Counted from the first letter of the stretch, positions 16,682-27,329 are shown. The stretch: 64,000 nt of DNA from a bacterium (GCA_024275575.1 JAJRYV010000030.1:41303-105302); one strand, 5' to 3'. Notes: generated by a model not told the origin, from the sequence alone. Program-made: numbers and translations.

Positions 16682-18058
16682 ATGCCCGGTGGTCTGATGG
16701 GATTGCTGCAGTTGGGAAAGCGGACACTGCAAGCGAATCAATATGCACAAAATGTCGTTGGTAATAATATTGCCAATGTGAACACACCCGGTTATTCACG
16801 CCAGCGTGTCCGGTTAACGCCCGGGCCATCGGTTCAATCACCTTACGGAAAAATCGGTTCGGGTGTGAATATCGAAGGCATCGAACGCATGCGCGATAAT
16901 TTTACCGATCAGATTTTCCGCAACAGTACAAGCAATCTCAGCCGCTGGGAGATGACGGATATGATTCTGCAGCGTACGGACGCGGCCTTTAGCGAAGAAG
17001 ACGACAGCGGTATCGGCGCGATGATCGACCGCTTTTTCAACTCCTGGTACGATCTTTCCAATGACCCGGAAAGCACACAGGCCCGCGTTGCCGTGCGTGA
17101 GGCCGGGCTTTCTTTAAGCCATACGATCAACCGAATGGCGCGATATGTTCGCGATCAGCGAGTCAGCGCCAATGCACAGGTCGAATCCATCGTTGGCCGG
17201 GTTAATGGATTAATCTCAAAAATTGCAGATTTAAATGCAAAAATCCCGGGAGTAAAAGATTTAAGCATTACCCGATCCAGCGAACTGATGGATCAGCGGG
17301 ACCGGCTTATCGATGAACTTTCCGAACTGGTCGATGTGCAGGTTTCGGATAGCGGCAATGTTGGGTTGAATGTTTACATCGGTTCGCTCAACGTCGTTTC
17401 TGGCGGCAATGCGCTGGAAATCGAAATGACGAGCAATGTCTCAAACGGCGTGCCGATTACGGAATTGACGGTTTTAGGCAGTGTGCCGCTGGAGATTAAA
17501 AATGGCGAGTTGGCCGGTTTGATCGAACTGCGGGATGAGACCCTGCCGGCTTATTCCAATGATCTCGATACATTGACGCAGGGTATTGTCGAGCAGGTGA
17601 ACACTTATCATGCTGCCGGTTATGCCGCCGACGGTTCCACGGGTATCAATTTCTTTGATAATCAATTTATCACAGCCGAGTCGATACGCCTTTCCAGTGA
17701 TATCTTGAATGACGTCAATACTATCGCACCTTCAGCACAGGATGCAGCCGGTGATAATAACCAGGCGTTGCTCATCGCCGGGCTGAAAGATACACCGACG
17801 CTTGATGGCAGCAGTATCCGGGATTACTACGGCCGGATTATCAATCAGATCGGAGAAGACGGTTATCTCGCCAAAGTCAACGTACAAAATTATGAAATAA
17901 TGCAAAGCCAGGCGAGCTTGCAACGCGAGGCGATTATCGGCATATCTTTAGACGAGGAAATGGTGGAGATGATCAAATACGAACAGGCCTATCAGGCGGC
18001 GGCTCGAGTCATCAGCACGGCAGATTCGATGATTGAAACACTGTTATCTTTAAAATAA
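16682..18058 (+). CDS. flgK: Hook-associated protein 1, FlgK
   Basis: FlgK joins the hook to the filament. At 458 residues it has the family N-terminus (GLMGLLQLGKRTLQANQYAQNVVGNNIANVNTPGYSRQRV), the GSGVNIEGIERMRD segment, the coiled region FFNSWYDLSNDPES, and the C-terminal helix SLDEEMVEMIKYEQAYQAAARVISTADSMIETLLSL. It is slightly shorter than the E. coli protein (547) in the variable middle. ATG 16682 follows GAGGAAA. Confidence 0.95.
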   Translation: MPGGLMGLLQLGKRTLQANQYAQNVVGNNIANVNTPGYSRQRVRLTPGPSVQSPYGKIGSGVNIEGIERMRDNFTDQIFRNSTSNLSRWEMTDMILQRTDAAFSEEDDSGIGAMIDRFFNSWYDLSNDPESTQARVAVREAGLSLSHTINRMARYVRDQRVSANAQVESIVGRVNGLISKIADLNAKIPGVKDLSITRSSELMDQRDRLIDELSELVDVQVSDSGNVGLNVYIGSLNVVSGGNALEIEMTSNVSNGVPITELTVLGSVPLEIKNGELAGLIELRDETLPAYSNDLDTLTQGIVEQVNTYHAAGYAADGSTGINFFDNQFITAESIRLSSDILNDVNTIAPSAQDAAGDNNQALLIAGLKDTPTLDGSSIRDYYGRIINQIGEDGYLAKVNVQNYEIMQSQASLQREAIIGISLDEEMVEMIKYEQAYQAAARVISTADSMIETLLSLK

Positions 18059-18142
18059 CATCATAGCTTTTCATTTTTCCCGATTCTATCCGATCATTTA
18101 CCTGAGGGTTGCTTAACTTTAAAGAATATACGGAGCTAGGAT

Positions 18143-19048
18143 ATGCGAGTCACGAACAACCAGTATTATATTCAAATGTTGCGCAATATTCGCCGGCCTG
18201 CTCAAAATATGCTGGATATTCAGAACAAGCTCTCGTCCGGAAAACAGATCAACGCCTATTCCGATGATCCGGGTGGTGCGGCGATCCTGGAAAAATATAA
18301 GAGCACACGCAATGATTCGCAGCAGTTTGTGAGAAATATCACCGATGGCAAGGTCTGGATGAACCAGACTGAAGCGGCTTTGTCGAGAATCGAGGACAAC
18401 ATCATTCGTGCAAAAGCGCTCACCGTGCAGGCGGCAAATGCTTCAAATTCCCGCAAGGAGCGGCAGGATATCGGTAATGAGATCAACCAGATTCTCGAAG
18501 ATATGCTCTCGGTTGCCAATACAAACTTTCGTGGTAAATACATTTTTGCCGGTCTTTATACCCAGGATCGCCCGTATGTTGAAACGCGTGACAGCTCAGG
18601 AAATATCGACGGTTTAGGCATGGCCAACGATTTGAGCGGTGTTGTCAAACGTGCGATTAATGAGGGGGTGAATGTGCAGATAAACATCTCCGGAACAGAC
18701 GTTTTCAACACGACTGATGGCCCCCTGGCAACACTGATGACACTGCGTGATGCACTTTTTAGCAACGATATCGAGGGAATTCAAAACTCACTCGATACAC
18801 TTGATTCTGCTTTGGAAACATCTCTGACGGCGAGAACGGAATTGGGATCGCGGATGCAGCGTATGGAAACAACGCAGTTTTTTTTGGAAACACAAGAAAT
18901 TAGTTATACTTCACTCATATCAGAAATAGAAGATGCAGATTATGCAGAATTGTCAGTGCGCTTGGCCACGAGTGAAGTCGGTTATCGTGCGGCAATTGCA
19001 ACAACTGCACGAATTGTCCAGACCAGCCTTGTAGATTTGCTGACCTAG
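18143..19048 (+). CDS. flgL: Hook-associated protein 3, FlgL
   Basis: FlgL is the second junction protein between hook and filament and belongs to the flagellin family. The N-terminal segment (RVTNNQYYIQMLRNIRRPAQNMLDIQNKLSSGKQINAYSDDPGGAAIL) and the C-terminal helix (YAELSVRLATSEVGYRAAIATTARIVQTSLVDLL) are typical. At 301 residues it has the usual length. It lies 84 bp after flgK and 12 bp before fliW. No flagellin gene is present in the window. Confidence 0.94.
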   Translation: MRVTNNQYYIQMLRNIRRPAQNMLDIQNKLSSGKQINAYSDDPGGAAILEKYKSTRNDSQQFVRNITDGKVWMNQTEAALSRIEDNIIRAKALTVQAANASNSRKERQDIGNEINQILEDMLSVANTNFRGKYIFAGLYTQDRPYVETRDSSGNIDGLGMANDLSGVVKRAINEGVNVQINISGTDVFNTTDGPLATLMTLRDALFSNDIEGIQNSLDTLDSALETSLTARTELGSRMQRMETTQFFLETQEISYTSLISEIEDADYAELSVRLATSEVGYRAAIATTARIVQTSLVDLLT

Positions 19049-19060
19049 GAGAAAGAAAGC

Positions 19061-19537
19061 ATGGTTTCAAAAGCGAGTTTAAAGGAAGATATTGTGGAAG
19101 ATCAAGGTTGTTACAAGCTCGAGCACAAGCGGTTAGGTGAGATTTCTTTCAAGGATGAAGATATCATAACCTTTCCACAGGGTTTGCTGGGGTTTGAAAA
19201 GAAGAAAAAATTTATCGTTGTCGACCGTGAAGATTATTATCCCTTCGTTTGGATGTTGCATACGGAAGACCCGTTGACAAGTTTTGTCATGGTCAATCCA
19301 TTGCTTTTTCATCAGGAATATAATCCCAATGTTACCAAGCGTGATTTGAGCGAAATTGAAATTGACAATCCGCAAAGCCTGTTGATGTATGTTATTATAA
19401 CTCTGAAACCTGATGCTTCACAGTCAACGGCAAATTTGCGCGCTCCGATTTTGATTAACATCGCAAAGAAAATTGGTAAACAGTTAGTACTACTCGATGA
19501 TCAATACTCAACTAAACACCGAATCCTCAATCCTTAA
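19061..19537 (+). CDS. fliW: Flagellar assembly factor FliW
   Basis: FliW binds flagellin and is released when flagellin is exported; free FliW then binds CsrA and relieves its repression of flagellin translation. The 158-residue product has the conserved blocks ISFKDEDIITFPQGLLGFEKKKKF, FVWMLHTEDPLTSFVMVNP and NLRAPILINIAKK. It precedes csrA by 24 bp, the conserved FliW-CsrA gene pair. The N-terminal ~20 residues are an extension before the usual start. Confidence 0.95.
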   Translation: MVSKASLKEDIVEDQGCYKLEHKRLGEISFKDEDIITFPQGLLGFEKKKKFIVVDREDYYPFVWMLHTEDPLTSFVMVNPLLFHQEYNPNVTKRDLSEIEIDNPQSLLMYVIITLKPDASQSTANLRAPILINIAKKIGKQLVLLDDQYSTKHRILNP

Positions 19538-19561
19538 ACAGTCTTTCCAAAAGGAGTTTGT

Positions 19562-19825
19562 ATGCTAGTCCTGACACGGAGGTTGGGAGAAACAATAGTC
19601 ATCGGCGACGATATTACCATAAAGATTGTTGATATACATGGAAAACAAATCCGCATAGGAATAGAAGCCCCCAAAGAAATTAGCGTCTACCGCGGTGAAA
19701 TATATGACCGCATCATGCAGGAAAATAAAGCTGCCGCGGAGGCTGCTAACGTCCAAAATGACACCATCACTGATAATATGCGGCAACTGCTGCAACAAAA
19801 AACATTGCCCGCCAAAGATGATTGA
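19562..19825 (+). CDS. csrA: Carbon storage regulator CsrA
   Basis: CsrA is an RNA-binding translational regulator that recognises GGA motifs; in flagellar operons with fliW it represses flagellin synthesis. The 87-residue product begins [22 protein letters not shown] and has the [21 protein letters not shown] core. The C-terminal tail (about 60-87) is longer than in E. coli (61 residues), as is common where FliW is the partner. A strong AAAGGAG lies 7-8 bases before ATG 19562. It ends the flagellar transcription unit; a terminator follows. Confidence 0.97.
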   Translation: MLVLTRRLGETIVIGDDITIKIVDIHGKQIRIGIEAPKEISVYRGEIYDRIMQENKAAAEAANVQNDTITDNMRQLLQQKTLPAKDD

Positions 19826-19830
19826 ACTTA

Positions 19831-19854
19831 GGGAGCTTTAAGGTTCCCTTTTTT
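19831..19854 (+). terminator. Rho-independent terminator after csrA
   Basis: GGGAGCTT and AGGTTCCC form a short stem (with two G-T pairs) directly followed by a run of six T (19849-19854). It lies 5 bases after the csrA stop and closes the flagellar cluster. The first gene of the next locus starts 360 bases later behind its own promoter. Confidence 0.8.
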
Positions 19855-19940
19855 ATCTCCCATTCAAACTTTTTGCCCCTCCCCCAAAAAACTTGTGTTG
19901 TTTAAATTCTTCTTCAAATTATCCCATCGCCAATAACATG

Positions 19941-20079
19941 AATTTGTATCTCGCTCAGTGCACAACGCGCACGCTGCGCCAGCCGAAGCGGCAGTATCTT
20001 CTCATCTCGTCCAAATGCGCCTTCCTTCGCAAGCTCAGGGAGCGCTTCTCTCACGCAGGCTGAACGAGATACATAAATT
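19941..20079 (+). repeat. Palindromic intergenic repeat A with terminal inverted repeats
   Basis: A ~140-bp element in the gap between csrA and the glycan locus. Its ends are inverted copies of each other: AATTTGTATCTCGCTCAG at 19941-19958 against CTGAACGAGATACATAAATT at 20060-20079. No protein is encoded. The segment 20009-20064 is closely related to 63690-63747, with a 22-base exact match (20030-20051 = 63713-63734). This makes it a dispersed, hairpin-forming repeat (MITE or REP-like). Confidence 0.75.
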
Positions 20080-20126
20080 GCTCTCTATCTGCCTGTTTGT
20101 TGTGAAATTAATTCAGTTTAACATGC

Positions 20127-20153
20127 TCAAGTTGGCATTAGCCTCACCGATAA
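20127..20153 (+). promoter_or_regulatory. Sigma-28 (FliA) promoter of the glycan locus
   Basis: TCAAGTTG-N11-ACCGATAA, against the consensus TAAAGTTT-N11-GCCGATAA: six of eight matches in the -35 box, seven of eight in the -10 box, and exact spacing. It lies 60 bases before the GTG of the large glycosyltransferase gene. This links the glycan genes to late flagellar gene expression. The match is seen directly; activity is inferred. Confidence 0.8.
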
Positions 20154-20213
20154 TACTTCAGACATCGATGTCAAAAGCTCATCAATTACCTATCCCCGAA
20201 GGTTTTCATAATC

Positions 20214-23200
20214 GTGACAAATATTATCGCTGAAGCTGAAAAATATTATTTGAGTGGCGAGGTTGAACGTGCCCGAAGCCATTTTGAGAAGGCGCTTGCT
20301 GAAAATCCTTACAACGCCGAGGTCCTGAACAATCTCGGTGTTATCGCGCACGAGTCCGGTGACCCGTACACTGCCGAGGCTTATTTTTTGCGCGCCATCG
20401 AAAATGATGCAGATTCCGTCGATGGCTATCTCAATCTTTTGCCCCTTTTATGCGAAATCGGCAGCGTAGCTCGCGCTGCATTGCTCGCCGAGTTTATGCT
20501 CGATCGCTTTGCTGGTAATGAAGATATTCAGGCACAAACCATGCAAGTCGTTGAATTTCTCGCCATGGATTTTGCAAAAAAACTGCCTGAATTAATGGCC
20601 GGCTACTGGCACGACCGCAATATTCTTAAATACAGTGAATTATTTCAACACTTGTGCGAAAAATCTGATAGAATACAGGAGCAAAATGCTCATGCCAAAT
20701 TGACTGCCGCGCTTGCATACGTCGCTCGAAATGATGATTATCCGAGAGCATGCAAGCATATCACACCGCATTTTGAAACCGAAAACCTGATGCCTGTGGA
20801 ATACCTGCTTTTGTCCTGCTTCTGGTTTGCCGCAGAGCGAATCTACGAAAGCCGCCTTTACGCTTCTTTTCTGTTAGATGATGAAAAATTCGCTCACCTG
20901 GCGCGGGCGCTCATCGATGCCGGCCTGACAAAAGTAAATAGTCAGGTTGTGGCGGCTGCATACAAAAAAATATTGGTCGTCATGGATGAAGGCATTGGCA
21001 ACATGGTAATGCTGACCCCGTCATTGCAGGGAATCCGCCGGCGTTTTCCCAGCAGTGAAATTACCGTGCTCTGCAAAAAACTCTCCGCTCAGATCATCGA
21101 TGGTCTGCCCTTTGTCGACAAAACAGTGCAGCAATTGGCTGATGATCAATACGACCTTGTTCTATGTTCTATCTGGTCACAAAATTTTCTTTCCCAAAAC
21201 GCTGTTGAGATGCCGAAAAAGACGACGTTTGCATTCACCGCACCGTTTAAAATCGGCATCGATCATGAGGTCGAAGCCAATTTCCGCTTGGCCAATTTTT
21301 TGGGCTGCGGCAATCAATTTCCCCTGCCGCAAGTGGCCTGGGAACCCTGTGAGATGATCGATCTCACCGACCGCGACCTAGCTATCATCGCCAATACCAC
21401 GGTGAATAACGACGGCTGGGAACGCAAACGCTGGCCACATTATGCTGCGTTAGCGGAAAAACTTTTGCATGGCGGTTATCAGGTCGCTGTCGTCGGCGGA
21501 GATGATGAGGCGTCAAAGTTTTCAGCCGGCTACTGGCCGGCCGGTGTTTTGGATTTGCAGGGTAAACTCAACCTGAAAGAAACCGCCGGACTGATCAAAC
21601 AAGCTGCCTTATTCGTCGGTAATGATAGCGGACCGGCGCATATTGCCGCGGCGTTGGCCGTGCCGACCTATGTCTTGTTCGGTGCGTCCAATATTTCGAA
21701 AAACCGGCCGCTCGGAAAAAATGTGCACGTATTGACAAAAGAGCTGCCGTGCAGCCCCTGTCAATATACCGAGCGCTGGAAGAAATGCACCGATTGGCAA
21801 TGTATGGCGAAAATGTCCGCCGATTGGGTTTTTGATCATATCAAAGGACGAAAATCGCAAGTGCGTTGTCTGCTGTCAACAAAAGAAACAGAGAAATTAA
21901 CCCTTGTTCGCCGGCAAAATCGTCTGTTCGTCAAAAGCGAAGATGCAGAAGAACCTCTGCGCATTCACCTCGTTGGCAAAAGCGTTATCAATTTCCCCTG
22001 GGGAATGGAAATTGAGGTCGCCCGGGTTTTTGAGCGGCTGGGCTGCGAGGTAATCACGACGGATTATGTCGCCCATGCCAATGACTTTTCCGCGCGGTTT
22101 TTTCGCCCGGCACACCTGATGCTGGTTTTCCGCGGTAGCGGCATCCCCGGTCAGTTGATCAGACGCGTTGCCTGCAAAAGCGTGCTCTGGTATCAGGATG
22201 ACGTTTTTGCGGCGCCACATGTTCAACGAGACCTGGCATTCAATGCCCGCTTTTTCGACAAGGTTTACAGCTTCGATAAAAACGCCATCGATGAATACAA
22301 AAAATACGGCGTTAAAAATATCGACTGGCTGCCGCTCGGCGCGACACCGGAAATCTACCATAAACAATATCTGCCAAAAAAATATGATGTGAGTTTTGTC
22401 GGTAATATTTATGAAAACCGTCAAGCGCTGTTCAAAAAGTTGGAGAAAAAATTCAATCTCTACGTCACGCAGGCATTTGCGCGCGACGCCGCCGGAATTT
22501 ACAATCAATCAAAAATCGTTTTAAACCTCGGTATCGGAAAAACCGGTATTCAGCAACGTGTATTTGAGGTGCTTTGCTGTGGCAGCTTGCTGTTCACCAG
22601 TGAAATCCCGTCCGAAGGCCGCCTTTTTAAAGATAAAAAACATCTGATTTATTTTAACGATGAAAATATCGAAGAATTGCTCGCTTATTATCTGCAAAAT
22701 GAAGAAGAACGCGAGGAAATTGCTCTCGCCGGCTATCGCGAAGCGCTGGCAGCCAATACCTTCACGCATCGGGCGGAGAAAATACTGCGTGACCATTTCA
22801 ATTATAACCCGGTTGCAACAGGGGAGGGTACGTCGGTCATCATTCAGCGAGACCGGAAAGTCATTCCCGGATTTGTGCCGGTCGATGGGGAAAAACTGAA
22901 TGAAAAACTGCAGCAGCGGAAATTGCGAATTTTCACCGCCTTCCGCCAGTTCAACTGGGAAAATGAAAACCTGCAACCGGCGCTGGAAAAATTCGGCGAA
23001 GTGGTGCGCTATGACTGGTATCCGGATTATTGCCAATACAACAAAGAATGGCACCTGCACGAAAAACAGGAGATGAACCAAAAACTGTTCAACCTGGTTC
23101 GCGACGTCCACTACAACGGCGGTATCGATCTCTTTTTCAGTTATCTCTCCGGCAGGCTGGTTTTCCCTGCTACTATCCGCGCCATCCGTAAAATGGGCAT

Positions 23201-23900
23201 TCCAACAGTCAATCTTTATCTCGATGACGTGAAAGGATTTTGGGGCAATTTCGAACCCACCGGATTCAGCAGTATGATCGACATCGCCGGGGCTTTTGAT
23301 CTCGGCTGGACGAATTTTCAGGAAGCGCAAAAGTGGTATGCTTCGCAGGGAACCGAGGCCGTATTTCTGCCCAGCGGCGCAAATCCTGATATTTACAAAC
23401 CTCTGCAACCGCAAGTGGAACGGGATATCGATGTTTTATTCATCGGGCAGCGCTATGGCCGCCGGCCGAAGATAATCGAGTTTTTACAGCAAAACGGCAT
23501 CGCGGCGCAGGCGTTCGGCAAAGGCTGGAAGAATGGCGAAGTCAGCATCGAAAAGATGATCGAATTGTATAACCGGGCTAAAATCGTGCTCGGTATGGGC
23601 GAGGCTTGCACCGGCGGCGTGAAGAAAATACAGATTAAAGGCCGCGATTTTGAAGTACCGATGTCCGGAGCGCTCTATTTGACCCAGGCAAATCCCGAGC
23701 TCGAACCCTATTTTGAAATCGGTGAGGAAATTGCCGTCTACCGCGATGAAAATGATTTGCTGGAGAAGGCGCGGTTTTATCTGGCAAATCCACAAGTTGC
23801 TGAAAAAATGCGGCAAAATGCGCGTAAACACTGCGTTGCCGAGCATTCCTGGGAAGCACGATTTCAGGCTGCTTTTGAAAAACTGGTGCAGGTTGTTTAA
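20214..23900 (+). CDS. Giant TPR-glycosyltransferase with three GT modules
   Basis: A 1228-residue cytoplasmic protein. It has N-terminal tetratricopeptide repeats (about 1-110: [18 protein letters not shown]...[13 protein letters not shown]) and then a GT9 (heptosyltransferase-like) module (about 250-560: [48 protein letters not shown]). Two CgeB-like GT-B modules follow, at about 580-865 ([11 protein letters not shown] near 725) and about 900-1228 ([13 protein letters not shown] near 1072). TPR plus GT architecture is known in flagellin glycosyltransferases such as Caulobacter FlmG. With the sigma-28 promoter upstream, glycosylation of flagellin or another flagellar protein is the best guess. 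The start is GTG 20214 behind GAAGG; no alternative ATG lies nearby. Confidence 0.88.
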   Translation: MTNIIAEAEKYYLSGEVERARSHFEKALAENPYNAEVLNNLGVIAHESGDPYTAEAYFLRAIENDADSVDGYLNLLPLLCEIGSVARAALLAEFMLDRFAGNEDIQAQTMQVVEFLAMDFAKKLPELMAGYWHDRNILKYSELFQHLCEKSDRIQEQNAHAKLTAALAYVARNDDYPRACKHITPHFETENLMPVEYLLLSCFWFAAERIYESRLYASFLLDDEKFAHLARALIDAGLTKVNSQVVAAAYKKILVVMDEGIGNMVMLTPSLQGIRRRFPSSEITVLCKKLSAQIIDGLPFVDKTVQQLADDQYDLVLCSIWSQNFLSQNAVEMPKKTTFAFTAPFKIGIDHEVEANFRLANFLGCGNQFPLPQVAWEPCEMIDLTDRDLAIIANTTVNNDGWERKRWPHYAALAEKLLHGGYQVAVVGGDDEASKFSAGYWPAGVLDLQGKLNLKETAGLIKQAALFVGNDSGPAHIAAALAVPTYVLFGASNISKNRPLGKNVHVLTKELPCSPCQYTERWKKCTDWQCMAKMSADWVFDHIKGRKSQVRCLLSTKETEKLTLVRRQNRLFVKSEDAEEPLRIHLVGKSVINFPWGMEIEVARVFERLGCEVITTDYVAHANDFSARFFRPAHLMLVFRGSGIPGQLIRRVACKSVLWYQDDVFAAPHVQRDLAFNARFFDKVYSFDKNAIDEYKKYGVKNIDWLPLGATPEIYHKQYLPKKYDVSFVGNIYENRQALFKKLEKKFNLYVTQAFARDAAGIYNQSKIVLNLGIGKTGIQQRVFEVLCCGSLLFTSEIPSEGRLFKDKKHLIYFNDENIEELLAYYLQNEEEREEIALAGYREALAANTFTHRAEKILRDHFNYNPVATGEGTSVIIQRDRKVIPGFVPVDGEKLNEKLQQRKLRIFTAFRQFNWENENLQPALEKFGEVVRYDWYPDYCQYNKEWHLHEKQEMNQKLFNLVRDVHYNGGIDLFFSYLSGRLVFPATIRAIRKMGIPTVNLYLDDVKGFWGNFEPTGFSSMIDIAGAFDLGWTNFQEAQKWYASQGTEAVFLPSGANPDIYKPLQPQVERDIDVLFIGQRYGRRPKIIEFLQQNGIAAQAFGKGWKNGEVSIEKMIELYNRAKIVLGMGEACTGGVKKIQIKGRDFEVPMSGALYLTQANPELEPYFEIGEEIAVYRDENDLLEKARFYLANPQVAEKMRQNARKHCVAEHSWEARFQAAFEKLVQVV

Positions 23901-23926
23901 CATCATTATTAAGACGAGATTCCAAC

Positions 23927-25057
23927 TTGACAAAAAATAAAACAAAAAAAGCGCTGGTCACCGGCATCACCGGGCAGGATGGCAGTTATCTCGCCGAACT
24001 TTTGCTGGAAAAAGGCTACGAGGTGCACGGCATTGTTCGGCGCAGCAGCTCCTTCAATACCCATCGTATCGAACACCTTTTTCAGGACCCGCATGAGGAT
24101 GAAATCCGTCTGCATCTGCATTATAGTGATTTGACCGATTCCAGCAATCTTTCACGTTTGCTGCGTCGTATCGAGCCTGATGAAATTTACAATCTCGGTG
24201 CGCAAAGCCATGTGCGTGTCAGTTTTGACATGCCGGAATTCACTGCAAATGTGACGGCCATGGGCACGATTCGTCTGCTCGAAGCGATCCGCGAGTGCGG
24301 CATCGATACACGTTTTTATCAGGCCTCGAGCAGCGAGATGTTCGGCCGGGTGCAGGAAGTGCCGCAGCGCGAAACGACGCCTTTTTACCCCTGCAGCCCC
24401 TACGGTTGCGCCAAAGTTTTCGCCCACTGGACGACGGTCAATTTCCGGGAAAGTTATGGTCTCTATGCGGTGAACGGTATTTTGTTCAACCATGAATCCC
24501 CCCGGCGCGGCGAGACTTTTGTCACGCGGAAAATTACCCGCGCAGTGGCAAAAATTAAAGCCGGCTTGCAGCATGAACTGTTTCTCGGTAACCTCGAAGC
24601 AAAGCGCGACTGGGGTTATGCCCGCGAATATGTGCAAGCGATCCATCTGATGATGCAGCAAACCGATCCGGAGGATTTTATTCTTGCAACCGGTGAGACG
24701 CACACTGTGCGGGAGTTTGTTGAAATCGCTTTTACCCTGGCTGGGCTGGATTGGCCAAAATATGTGAAGATCGACAGGCACTATTTCCGCCCGACGGAAG
24801 TGGATATGCTCATCGGCGATGCAAGCAAAGCTCGCAAAAAGCTTGGCTGGCAGGCACAGACCCGTTTCGAAGACCTGGTGCGTTTGATGCTTGTCGCAGA
24901 TATAAAATTGCTCATGCGGCAGCTTGGCGGTGAGCAAAATGTACATGTGGTTGATATCCCTGGCACAGAGACGGGATTTCCCTTCGACCTGCCGATGCGA
25001 AACGGCGCTGAAAATGTCGAAAAACTCCAACTGGCGATGGAAGAACTGGCAAGATGA
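23927..25057 (+). CDS. gmd: GDP-mannose 4,6-dehydratase
   Basis: Gmd converts GDP-mannose to GDP-4-keto-6-deoxymannose, the precursor of GDP-fucose, rhamnose, perosamine and colitose. The 376-residue extended SDR has the glycine motif [20 protein letters not shown] (NADP binding), [11 protein letters not shown] and ASSSEMFG. The catalytic Tyr-x3-Lys lies in SPYGCAK (Tyr at about 159), followed by [15 protein letters not shown]. The start is a TTG (23927) 26 bases after the previous gene. The 3' end overlaps the next gene by 4 bp, so dehydratase and PLP enzyme are coupled. Confidence 0.95.
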   Translation: MTKNKTKKALVTGITGQDGSYLAELLLEKGYEVHGIVRRSSSFNTHRIEHLFQDPHEDEIRLHLHYSDLTDSSNLSRLLRRIEPDEIYNLGAQSHVRVSFDMPEFTANVTAMGTIRLLEAIRECGIDTRFYQASSSEMFGRVQEVPQRETTPFYPCSPYGCAKVFAHWTTVNFRESYGLYAVNGILFNHESPRRGETFVTRKITRAVAKIKAGLQHELFLGNLEAKRDWGYAREYVQAIHLMMQQTDPEDFILATGETHTVREFVEIAFTLAGLDWPKYVKIDRHYFRPTEVDMLIGDASKARKKLGWQAQTRFEDLVRLMLVADIKLLMRQLGGEQNVHVVDIPGTETGFPFDLPMRNGAENVEKLQLAMEELAR

Positions 25058-26265
25058 TGACCGAACAAACCGTAAATCGGGTTCAACGCAGAATCGGCGT
25101 CGGTGGTCTGCGCATTTCGCCGCTGGCGCGGCAATACATCGATCAGGCTCTCGATGCCAACCGTTTGTCGATCGGCCCGTTTGTCCATCGCTTTGAACGG
25201 GAATTTGCCCGAAAACACGGCTGCCGTTTTGGCGTTATGACCAATAGCGGCACTTCTGCATTGCAGATTGCCCTGGCGTCACTCAAGGAAAAATTCGGCT
25301 GGCAGGATGGCGACGAGGTCATCATGCCGGCGATCACTTTCATCGCCACCTCCAATATCGTTCTTTACAACCAGCTAAAACCGGTCTTTGTCGATGTCGA
25401 TCAGTTCACTTACAATATCGATCCGCAGGCGATCGAAAAAGCAATGACGCCGCGAACGAGGGCGATTATTCCGGTGCATCTTTTCGGCCTGCCCTGCGAC
25501 ATGCAGGCCATCATGGACATCGTACGCAAAAACAAACTGGCGGTGCTGGAAGATTCCTGCGAAACCATGTTTGCCGATTACCGTGATCAGCCGGAGGGCT
25601 CTTTTGGTGACGTTGCCTGTTTTTCAACATATGTGGCGCATATCCTCAACACCGGTGTTGGCGGATTGGTGACCAGCAATGATCCTGAAATTGCCACCAT
25701 GTGCCGCAGTCTGCTGGCGCACGGGCGCGATGAAATTTACCTCGATATCGATGCCGATCAAAATACTGATGCGGAACTCATGGAAATCATCGATCGGCGA
25801 TTCTCATTTGTTCGCTTGGGACATAGCTTCAGGCCGACTGAAATCGAGGGTGCGCTCGGGCTGGCGCAATTGCAGGAAAGAGAGGAAAATATCAATAAAC
25901 GCCGCCTGAATGCATTTTATTTAACGAAAAGACTCACCCCGCTGATGGCCAAAATCCAGTTGCCGATTATTCCCTTCGAGCGCCAACACAGCTTTATGAT
26001 GTATCCGGTAACCGTTTATGAAAACGGGCAGCGGGATAAACTCTGCCTGCATTTGGAAAAAAACGGTATCGAAACCCGTTTTGCTTTTCCACTGTTGACA
26101 CAGCCGGTTTATCAAAACCGCTTTGCACAAAAAATCGAGGATTTTCCCATCGCACAATCTATCGGTGAAAAGACGTTTTATATCGGCTGTCACCCGGAGC
26201 TTGAAACGGATGATTTGGACTACATTGTCGAGATGTTTTTCGAATTTTATCATGAACAGAGTTAA
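25054..26265 (+). CDS. DegT/DnrJ-family PLP enzyme with His in place of the Schiff-base Lys (ColD-like 3-dehydratase)
   Basis: A 403-residue fold-type I PLP enzyme ([61 protein letters not shown]). Where sugar aminotransferases have the PLP-binding lysine, this protein has His at about residue 196 ([15 protein letters not shown]). The same Lys-to-His change defines the PLP/PMP 3-dehydratases ColD and RfbH/E1. Next to gmd, the likely reaction is removal of the C3 hydroxyl of GDP-4-keto-6-deoxymannose in a colitose-type pathway. ColD itself uses glutamate and no separate reductase. The substrate is inferred. Confidence 0.82.
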   Translation: MMTEQTVNRVQRRIGVGGLRISPLARQYIDQALDANRLSIGPFVHRFEREFARKHGCRFGVMTNSGTSALQIALASLKEKFGWQDGDEVIMPAITFIATSNIVLYNQLKPVFVDVDQFTYNIDPQAIEKAMTPRTRAIIPVHLFGLPCDMQAIMDIVRKNKLAVLEDSCETMFADYRDQPEGSFGDVACFSTYVAHILNTGVGGLVTSNDPEIATMCRSLLAHGRDEIYLDIDADQNTDAELMEIIDRRFSFVRLGHSFRPTEIEGALGLAQLQEREENINKRRLNAFYLTKRLTPLMAKIQLPIIPFERQHSFMMYPVTVYENGQRDKLCLHLEKNGIETRFAFPLLTQPVYQNRFAQKIEDFPIAQSIGEKTFYIGCHPELETDDLDYIVEMFFEFYHEQS

Positions 26266-26294
26266 TCGCAGATTATAAATAGTACAGGATCAAA

Positions 26295-27329
26295 ATGAAA
26301 AAAAAACGACAAACGATAGCCGTACTGGGCGCCAATGGATTTGCCGGGCGCCATATTTGTAAAAAACTGATGGATGCAGGCGCCGCCGTTCATGGTTATT
26401 CACGCAACTTTCCGCTGGAACTGGAAGCCTGGCCGCGGTTTTCCTTTTTCGAGTTTGATCTGAAAAAAGCGGCATCCCTCGAAGGAACATTGCAGTATGA
26501 CGTGGTGATCAACGCCACAGGCCATGTCGCCGGCGTCGGTTATAACGCCAGCCACCAGCGGGAAATGGAAACAGAGAATTTTCTGCTGATGATGCACGCT
26601 GCCGACATGGCTTATGAACAAGCCAAATACTTCATCCAGATTTCCAGCGCCTGTGTTTACAGCAACGAAGTCAGCGAAGGGGCTGAAGAAAGTCAGGGAT
26701 TTGTCGGCGAACCCGATCCGGCAAACCGTGGTTACGGCATCGGAAAAAGGAAGGGTGAAGAATATACGCGCCTGCTCTTTGCCGGGCAATCGCGCGCATT
26801 CACTACTTTAAGGCCCTACAATCTCTATGGTCCGGGGGACGATTTTTCCGACCGCGCCCATGTCATCCCGGCATTGGTGAACAAACTGTTTTTTGATGAA
26901 AAAGTAGAAGTCTGGGGGAGCGGCGAACAGTTACGCGAGTTTCTCTTTGTGCGTGATTTCGCCGATGTTGTCGCAAAAATTGCCTCGCTGCAGCCCAACG
27001 GTGTTCTCAATATTTGTGGCGGCAAAGCGCATGTGGTCTCCATCCACAATCTCGTTTACACGCTGGAAAAAATTGTCCAGTCAGGAAAACAGATTCAGTT
27101 TACCGGCGAGGGCCCAACCGGGCAGATGGTGAAATTCGGCGATAATAGCAAAATGCTTGAACAGGGACTGCACACCCCGACCCAGCTCTACGACGGCTTG
27201 CAGGAAACAGTGCTCTGGCGCCTGCAGAATTTACAGGCGCAACCAAAAGTTATCGAACTGCAAACGTTTAAAAAAAACGATGCGGCAGCAGAGAACCAAT
27301 TTGAAAAGACTTTCCAAACGAAAGAATGA
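26295..27329 (+). CDS. NAD(P)-dependent sugar epimerase/reductase, GDP-fucose synthase/ColC-like
   Basis: A 344-residue extended SDR. Rossmann motif GANGFAGRHI (about 12-21); the segment ATGHVAGVGYNASHQREMETENF resembles the GDP-fucose synthase block; SSACVYS near 117 and YGIGKRKGEE near 147 supply the catalytic Ser and Tyr-x3-Lys. LRPYNLYGPGDDFSDRAHVIPAL and WGSGEQLREFLFV are typical of Fcl. After Gmd and the ColD-like enzyme it fits a 3,5-epimerase/4-reductase (ColC) step that ends in GDP-colitose or a related deoxy sugar. A plain epimerase role cannot be excluded. Confidence 0.82.
   Translation: MKKKRQTIAVLGANGFAGRHICKKLMDAGAAVHGYSRNFPLELEAWPRFSFFEFDLKKAASLEGTLQYDVVINATGHVAGVGYNASHQREMETENFLLMMHAADMAYEQAKYFIQISSACVYSNEVSEGAEESQGFVGEPDPANRGYGIGKRKGEEYTRLLFAGQSRAFTTLRPYNLYGPGDDFSDRAHVIPALVNKLFFDEKVEVWGSGEQLREFLFVRDFADVVAKIASLQPNGVLNICGGKAHVVSIHNLVYTLEKIVQSGKQIQFTGEGPTGQMVKFGDNSKMLEQGLHTPTQLYDGLQETVLWRLQNLQAQPKVIELQTFKKNDAAAENQFEKTFQTKE

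Noticed and set aside
19941..20079. CRISPR or insertion sequence
   Set aside because: There is one hairpin element without spacers and without a transposase gene.
22521..23414. 297-codon open frame on the - strand
   Set aside because: Shadow of the large glycosyltransferase gene; the + strand frame carries clear GT motifs.
24152..25030. 292-codon open frame on the - strand
   Set aside because: Antisense shadow of gmd.
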